A DNA stretch of 64,000 nt from Erigeron canadensis (taxonomy: Eukaryota > Streptophyta > Magnoliopsida > Asterales > Asteraceae). Each line of letters begins with the position of its first letter. Positions within the stretch are counted from its first letter, which is position 1. The position numbers and the translations under genes were made by a program. The notes below the pieces were generated by a model. The model saw only the letters and a program-made list of their open reading frames with translations, did no database searches and was not told the DNA's origin. Location of the stretch: positions 37,489,633-37,553,632 of the forward strand of contig NC_057768.1 of assembly GCF_010389155.1 (NCBI RefSeq), read 5' to 3'. Positions 57,632-64,000 of this stretch are shown piece by piece.

Positions 57632-60600
57632 CTAAGGGGTCGTAATAACTGCCCGTTTCATAAGAGATTTATAATCTGGACTTCTTGACCACTCATCAAT
57701 CTCACGAGCTCTTAGTACAGGAAGGGGATGTGAAAGTTGTCTAGTCTGTGCATTTCTGGAGAGAAAGAATCAGGGATCAGATATAAAAATTTTGATACAT
57801 TTAACTAGAATGAATTCTGTTATGTCATATCTCTAAGGGGTTAAATGAAACAAATAACTTACAAAGGGATAAGTCAAACAAATTGAAAGTTGCCAGAGTA
57901 TATATTTTAAATGTATAGATCTCCTAATTAATCATATTCAGAAAACTATAATAAAGTGTGCTTCAGGTTAACCCAATCAATTTTAACCCGTACCCACAAA
58001 TTACAAGTTTTGACCAGAACCATTTGCTCAACCAACTCATTTTGCCACCTCTATTAAGTAAATCCATGTTGCAATGAGGAATTGATACTCTCTACAATAG
58101 AGATCTGATTTACCTTATGTACCATCCTACTGGGCTTGCAGATGCTTTGTCATAAGATCTGGCTTGCTCCAGAAAAGCATCCACATTCAATTGATCGGCT
58201 AAAGATGGGCATCCTCCAGCGAGTTTCATTAAAACAGAGATGACCACCTCTTGTAGGAGCACGAAAATAATTACACAAAAGAAAAGTAAACCAATAAGGT
58301 TGCAAGAAAAAACTTGCAATTGTATACCTTGGGATCTTGAACAACAAGAAGGGCAGCCCGATCACAGGTAAGCTCTGCAGCTCGGAGCCAGCGAAATAGT
58401 TGTTCTTCTAAATTCTGAGCTATCATACCTCCGATGCCTGAACATATTTTAGTTAATGTGAAGTTAAAGCTGCTACTATCGTATAGAGATTGTTGATGAG
58501 GAACATGTACAAAACCTGGGCTATTGATATATGAAAGAGCAGAAAAAAGGAATAGCTTGTGGGAAACATGTTAACTTAAAAAAAACTAAAGTTCAAAAAC
58601 CAACTAGAGATGCATGGACCACGATCGGTCAATAGAAAGGTTTCAATGGTTTGTTTTTCTTCTATTTTCTGCTATAATCATATCAACATCGTGACAAATG
58701 GGTTACACCAATTTGGCTTCCTATCAGACCTAAAACCATCATTTAGGGCTGCATATTCAACGTCTAGCTCTGATTTACTAAGGATTTCCATCAACTGTTC
58801 ATTATCTAAGATAGACATATCAAATTTATACACATGATTCTTTAAGTTTTTAATTCTTGGCCGGACTAAAATAGCAATAGTCTTTGTGAAGGCCTCAAAA
58901 TTGTGTGCCTAGAAAGATAATTTTCACCATGCATATTCAGCCGACTTTAAAGAAAGTTCACAATATAATGGAAAATGTGAGTAACTCCTCAATTTGAGTT
59001 CTATGCATTATTGTTTCCAGTTGACTGGCCGACAATCAGGACGCCATTAGATTGCACCAAAATCAAATAATATAAACACATGAATTACTAGTTTCTCTTT
59101 CCTGCCTCAAATAGGTTGTATTGAAACGGCACTTAACTTATGATACTTATCAGATATTGTGAAATATAGTGCTTCGCAGCAATTATGTTCAGGTTTTTAA
59201 AGTATAATAGATACTTACCAGGTATAGTGTAGGCTCCAACGGTAAGAATATTTGCAACCGTCAACCATACACCATGATCACACTTAAGGTGTCCTAGCTC
59301 ATGAGCCAAAACAGCCTGTGCATATATGTTAACATGTTGTATTAGTAACATTCAATCTATCTCTAACCCCACTAATAATCTATATCTATACTGATGACTA
59401 TGAAGCAAAACATATGTGACGATAAGATAATAGAAATCACCTGTAATTCCTTTCTTGAAAGAAGCTCAATAAGGCTTGTATGAACAACAACAAATGGCTT
59501 TTTACCATTGATGGCTAGAGTATACGCATTAGGTACTGGACTTTGACGCACATACAGGTCAGGAGCTTCAATTTTCAGTACTTCTGCTGACTGAACCATT
59601 AACTGATGAAGTTCTGAAAGCTAAATGAAATCCAAATTTAATCCATTTAGAAATTTGTAAATCATGATGTAAGTAATCATGAAACTGAACGCCATTAGTG
59701 GGTGTAAAATTGTTTGTTAATCTACAAAAGGAACCAACTAAAATAGATAGGAGTAACATATACTAGTTTTTTTCCTTTTTGAACATATCCTAGTTAAGTA
59801 GAAGTCTAAACAAGCGGGATTATCTATACTACTAAGTGGTTGAAAGGAGACCGTTTGTTTGAAGTAAACTCACCTGATTTTCAGATACAAGAACAGAGGT
59901 TCCGATATTTTCAAGTACCATGACCTGTTCTGCAATGGTTCCTGCAATTGAATGTGACAATGAGAATGATATAAAGAAACATGTCACATTAGGTACATGT
60001 AATAAGATACATAAAGTCCAACATAAATTGCCTAAAGATGGCAAGACATCCTTGCAAGTACATTATTTCTCGGCTAAGTAAGCTGCTTTGGATATAGAGA
60101 CGACTCCTTGTCCCACCTTAGCGTAACACATGAATTTGTGTTTAAGTAGTTTTTTAAAAAACAAACCGAGTTTAAACGTAATGACATAATTATGAATAAA
60201 CTATAAGACCCTACAACTAAGGGAAGAAAAATGGTCATAATTTAAATTCACCTCAACCTATAAAAGGCATCTATACACATGACTAGTTCTTTGAGTTTGT
60301 TACTTTCACGATTACCAAACATTTGAGTGAAATGCGACGTGAAAGCAATTAACTTTTATAAGTCCAAGGGCATTCACCTTAACTATGCTTGATTAGGATC
60401 CATATATCCCAATTTGGCTCTATATAAACAATCCTAATGTATTGCATCAAAATCGATAAAATCACTCTTTTGGACTGAGCAAATCTGACTGATCCGCCCA
60501 CCCATGTAAATGATGTGTTTTTTTTACTCCAACTCAAGTTTATGATTTGCCATATATTGAACTGTAAATTATTTTATTTATGTACCTAGCAGAGCTTTTC

Positions 60601-61061
60601 CAATCTCGTTCAAACCCGGAATTGCCCGCAAAAGCAGCGTGTTCTGTATCAATTAAAATAGCAGGAAATAAACTGAAATATGAACTTCGACAACAGCATC
60701 AATAAAAAAAACAGCAGTAATATATTTAGAAATAACAAGTATTACATTAAAGTACTAATATTCAAAATAAACTGAAATTTGAAAAGAATATGGTGGCAAC
60801 CTGTTTGTCAAGAGGATGTCTAAAGTCATCGGCGTCAAGATCACGAAACGTCGACAACGCAAATGTACTTCCTGCTGCTGCCGATGCTTTACAAACAGAT
60901 ATCTGAATTCCTTTTTGCTGCTTCTTCAATGCTCCAAACTTATAACTTGTGGGATTCGTGGCGAAACAGAAGGGTGCAGAAGAATAGGAAGATGATGATG
61001 ATGATGATGATTTGGTAAGGGCCAAATTCAAGGAAGGTAGGGAATTAGCCATAGCTGCCAT
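57632..61061 (-). CDS. Plastid-type M48 metallopeptidase
   Basis: Eight exons on the minus strand join in frame: 61061-60801, 60643-60586, 59941-59874, 59620-59441, 59315-59219, 58437-58328, 58247-58114 and 57755-57632, giving 343 residues with GT..AG introns. The zinc site is complete: HELGH at 194-198 (HExxH) in exon 5, and the third ligand Glu243 in AAELTCDRAA (ExxxD). The Ser/Ala-rich N-terminus (about 1-60) is a typical plastid transit peptide. A hydrophobic stretch follows the active site (WLTVANILTVGAYTIP). The C-terminal block HPLPVLRAREIDEW is diagnostic of the At3g27110-type M48 proteins. They are presumed ATP-independent zinc proteases of the chloroplast, with substrates unknown. 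A poly-Asp/Ser codon run (ATGATG repeat) near residues 17-26 encodes the Ser-rich tract. Long introns hold only repeat scraps, for example 57960-58060. Confidence 0.92.
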
Positions 61062-62424
61062 TATTATTAATTAACTGTAGAAGATTATTACTCGTAGTCG
61101 TACAATACTACTGTATTTAGGTTTGATTGGTGTTGTGTTTGTATGTGTGTCTTGTTCACAACCGTACCTATGATTAGGCATTTGCCGCCACTTGTTTCTT
61201 TTCCGTTGACAATTCTTCCTTGTATTTTTGTATTTTGCCTTAATCATTCGATAAATAAAACTACCAACAAATTCTATTTTAGGTTTAATAAATTTTGTTC
61301 GCCAGGTGATCGTAAAGTATTGATATAAAATAAATAAAAGAAGGTTTGGACCCTAGCTATGTTTTTGAGTTCTTTAAAGAGGATAAAGGAAAAAAAAATC
61401 AATGATCTTAAAACACTTTGTGTTTTTGAGTTTTTCTTTAACGATGAAGAAAAATAAAATAATCTATATAAAAAAAAAGGTAATGCTAATAAGAGCCCCT
61501 TTAAGCTCTAAATAACAATCTTAATTATGTAAAGTTTAATTAAGTACAAATAAAAGAAGTCATTCACAATAAATCTATTTGTTTCTAATTTTGAATTCTA
61601 TTTTTCTGTAGATTTTAAGCTAACCCCCTAAATGGTTTTTTTTTTTTTCCAACTTGTGCTAGTTTACAATCATACATCACAAGGCCGACTGACTTCTTTT
61701 ACAAACTTGCAAAATCATTTATAAACTAGCATAACTACAAAAGATTAAAAAGACAACCTCTAATAAATGATTAGTAGTATACGTGTACATTACTGCATAA
61801 AACCTTGGATATGCTATTGGTGTTATCCTAATCAAGAATAGACAATCGAATGCTTACGAAACCTATAATGATAAACATATTCGAATAAACATCTAGCCAA
61901 AAAAATACTAAAGCTTCGTCAAATAAACATCTGGTCAGCAAACAAAAAATGATTCATGGCATACTAGAAATCACTCCAGAGGAATCAAAGTTTTAACACG
62001 TAACAAATGTATAAACCAAGGTATAAACCATACTAGCTTGCAATATTGTTAGTAACAATTAATAATTAATATATACAAAAGAAAAAAAAGTATGATCACA
62101 TACGCAGTCGAATGGAGATAAAACTAATAAGAGCAAAATTAAAACAATTAGTTATAATGTATTATTTACATTCAGTTGTAGAGATAGCAAGTAGCGAAAC
62201 ACAAAAAATAGGTTTTGAATGAAATAAAATGTTAGAAAAAAAATAATGTATATTAGTTGTGTTAGGATTTTTAGTTATTTGACTTGATAATGGAATGAAA
62301 CGTTGGAGTAAAAATAGGAGTTAATTGTAGACGGATTACTGGCAATTAATCAATGGAATCTTTCATTTGTATGTATAATTAGGATTCTTATCAGATCCCA
62401 AAGGGCTTCCATTGGCATTACCTT
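61062..62424. other. Upstream region of the peptidase gene and AT-rich spacer
   Basis: No clear TATA box within 100 bp of the ATG. 61480-61640 has weakly inverted AATGCTAATAAGAGCCCC / GCTAACCCCCTAAATGG words that may be a worn element. Nothing else. Confidence 0.45.
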
Positions 62425-62795
62425 AAAAAAAAAAAGGAATGAAAGAACTGCTGAGCCATGGGAAATCCTTCTCTATACAAGCTCTCAGACGAGGTTTTTC
62501 TAAATGCGCAATGGAAAGGGATGCTAGTCGGCTCGGAGAAGTTGTAGGCCTGCGCCGGGGGAGCATTGGGAAAAAAGGGAGCCCAGACAGTGGAAGGGGA
62601 CTCCCATGGGCTCGGGTCTGGGGGGAGGCGGTGCCTCGTGAAGAGGAAGAGAGGTCCCCGACGACAACAGAGGAAGCAACCCACCTACTGTGGCGATTAA
62701 CTGTTGCTGTAATAATAACCATCGGAATCGGGCTTGTGAAGGAGAGGCACAAACCCATTTTTTACCTATTGGCCTAGTATCATAGGCGACCAAAC
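62425..62795. other. GC-rich block, probable organelle DNA insertion
   Basis: About 370 bp stand out sharply from the AT-rich surroundings, with GAAGAGGAAG purine runs and CCCCCGGC-type words as in plant mitochondrial spacer DNA. Frames are open on both strands only because stops are rare in GC-rich DNA; no known organelle gene could be named. It could be a nuclear mitochondrial insertion; a transposon fragment is the main alternative. Confidence 0.4.
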
Positions 62796-64000
62796 GGCCG
62801 CCCCCTAATTACTATTCATTCATAAACTCACTTAAACGTGACACCAGGAGTTCTAGCTTATGGTTAAATAATGCACAAGGCCACAACCATGATTTAAACG
62901 TTAACCTATTTACTTTAGTGATAGCAATGGGACGAGTATAATTGAGAATCAATCCATGTTTTCATTTGCAATTTTCATCCTCGTCTCCATCCTCATTGAG
63001 GTATTAAGTTACATCCCCTACCCGCGAATTCCCGCCAGATAATCCGAATTTTTTTCAAAACATCAATCATTGAAGTCTAATATACTTGTAACTAGGAGAA
63101 TGTGTAATTCCACTTTTTTTTTAATATATATAAACTAATATTTATGGTAAGTACTTGATAAATATAGTGTCAATGTGCTGGTGACTTATTGTTAAGGTCT
63201 TAAACCTTGTGAAAATCCATCAGGGTTTTAATCCAACTTTCTAAATTTGTATAACCAGATTGTTGGGGTTGGGGTTGGGGTTGGGGGGGGGGGGGGTTCG
63301 AGAGTCATGGGTTTTATCCCAGCCATGTGGTTCGAGCTATATATTTTACCCAATTGGATGTCAATGTGATGTCTTAAATACTAACTACTAACTCGCTGTT
63401 ATATAAATTGATAAACAAAGTATATATACTTGTCATAACGGCCTTATAAAGCAACTGATCTTTTTATTTTCTCAAAAAAGAACTTGTTTCACCCAAACTA
63501 CCCCTCTTAATTATTCATTAATTTAAATATCTACACCTAATATACCTATAATATTTTTAATAAAATTATTTAAAACATACATCCCTTAAATCCTAAATAA
63601 CTATAATACTCCGTATCTTTTTGTATATCAATTACTTTTGTATTAATAACCACGTCACACCGCCGCCGCCGCCACCACCACCACCACCACCCGTTGTCGC
63701 CGCCATCACCACCGCACCGCCGTATTGTGCGGGCATATGACCAGTATATAATAAATCAAATAGGGTTTTCAACTTTCAACCATCAACAATATACACATGC
63801 TAATGCATGACGTACAATAAATCTAAACCACATTAAATCAATAACCTACATTACTCGCCGCCATCAGCACCACCAATTGCCGCCACCACATCCTCGCGCC
63901 ACCACCACCTGTCACACGCCACCACCACCACCCTTGTCACACGCCACCATCACCCATCACCAGCACCATTACCACCATTATACCAGTGCATCGCGCGGTT
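62796..64000. other. Spacer with G-run and CCACCA-rich tracts
   Basis: 63263-63297 is three GGGGTT repeats followed by a run of 12 or more G. 63660-63735 and 63850-63985 are dense CCACCA/CCGCCA repeats, ending in CGCCGTATTGTGCGGGCAT-like words that resemble Helitron 3' ends. An element is probably cut by the window edge. No gene. Confidence 0.5.

Noticed and set aside
62423..62793. Four overlapping 88-112 codon frames on both strands
   Set aside because: All arise because the block is GC-rich; none shows codon structure or motifs.

Overview
The window is nuclear DNA from a flowering plant, most likely a eudicot. The evidence is spliced genes with GT..AG introns, plant-only families (NT-C2/dilute-like protein, calmodulin-like protein, LYK2-type kinase, CYP94 P450, plastid-type M48 peptidase), strongly AT-rich spacers, and many small plant transposons. 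The repeat style (small Helitrons ending in CCACCR-rich DNA, hAT elements full of AACCGGTT-like motifs) reminds me of Asteraceae. That placement is an impression, not a proof.

Six intact or near-intact protein genes are visible. They are: an 8-exon NT-C2 (EEIG1/EHBP1) protein at 16899-22159 (+); an intronless EF-hand protein at 32368-32793 (+); a LYK2-like pseudokinase lacking its LysM ectodomain at 34839-36176 (-); a 3-exon, probably myristoylated At3g27210-like protein at 43474-45774 (+); an intronless CYP94-type P450 at 54678-56234 (-); and an 8-exon plastid-type M48 metallopeptidase at 57632-61061 (-). Exon joins were worked out by hand. Every join keeps frame and restores family motifs.

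The spacers are mostly a graveyard of short, non-autonomous mobile elements. From the left: a frameshifted RPA70-like fragment (0.1-0.4 kb); a 1.5-kb LTR element with 289-bp LTRs, a tRNA-Met-type primer site and a decayed non-pol reading frame (8.3-9.8 kb); three Helitron-like elements head to tail (9.9-11.3 kb); a fold-back element (12.2-12.6 kb); three hAT-type elements with 8-bp target duplications (14.2, 33.5, 49.9 kb); two Mutator-type elements with 9-bp duplications (40.4, 47.0 kb); a long array of diverged units ending in Helitron-like hairpins (24.2-26.0 kb); Stowaway elements; and several tRNA-derived SINEs. One Helitron-like copy carries a fragment of the plastid rps7 gene. A GC-rich block near 62.6 kb looks like organelle DNA.

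The genes do not form an operon-like system. From memory, several best Arabidopsis relatives (At3g01810, At3g01830, At3g01840, At3g01900) lie close together on chromosome 3, so the gene order may be old conserved synteny. I found no convincing wholly new multi-gene system. The most unusual items are the LysM-less LYK2-like receptor, the plastid fragment inside a Helitron-like unit, the small LTR element with a non-pol frame, and the catsgat-type array at 24-26 kb.
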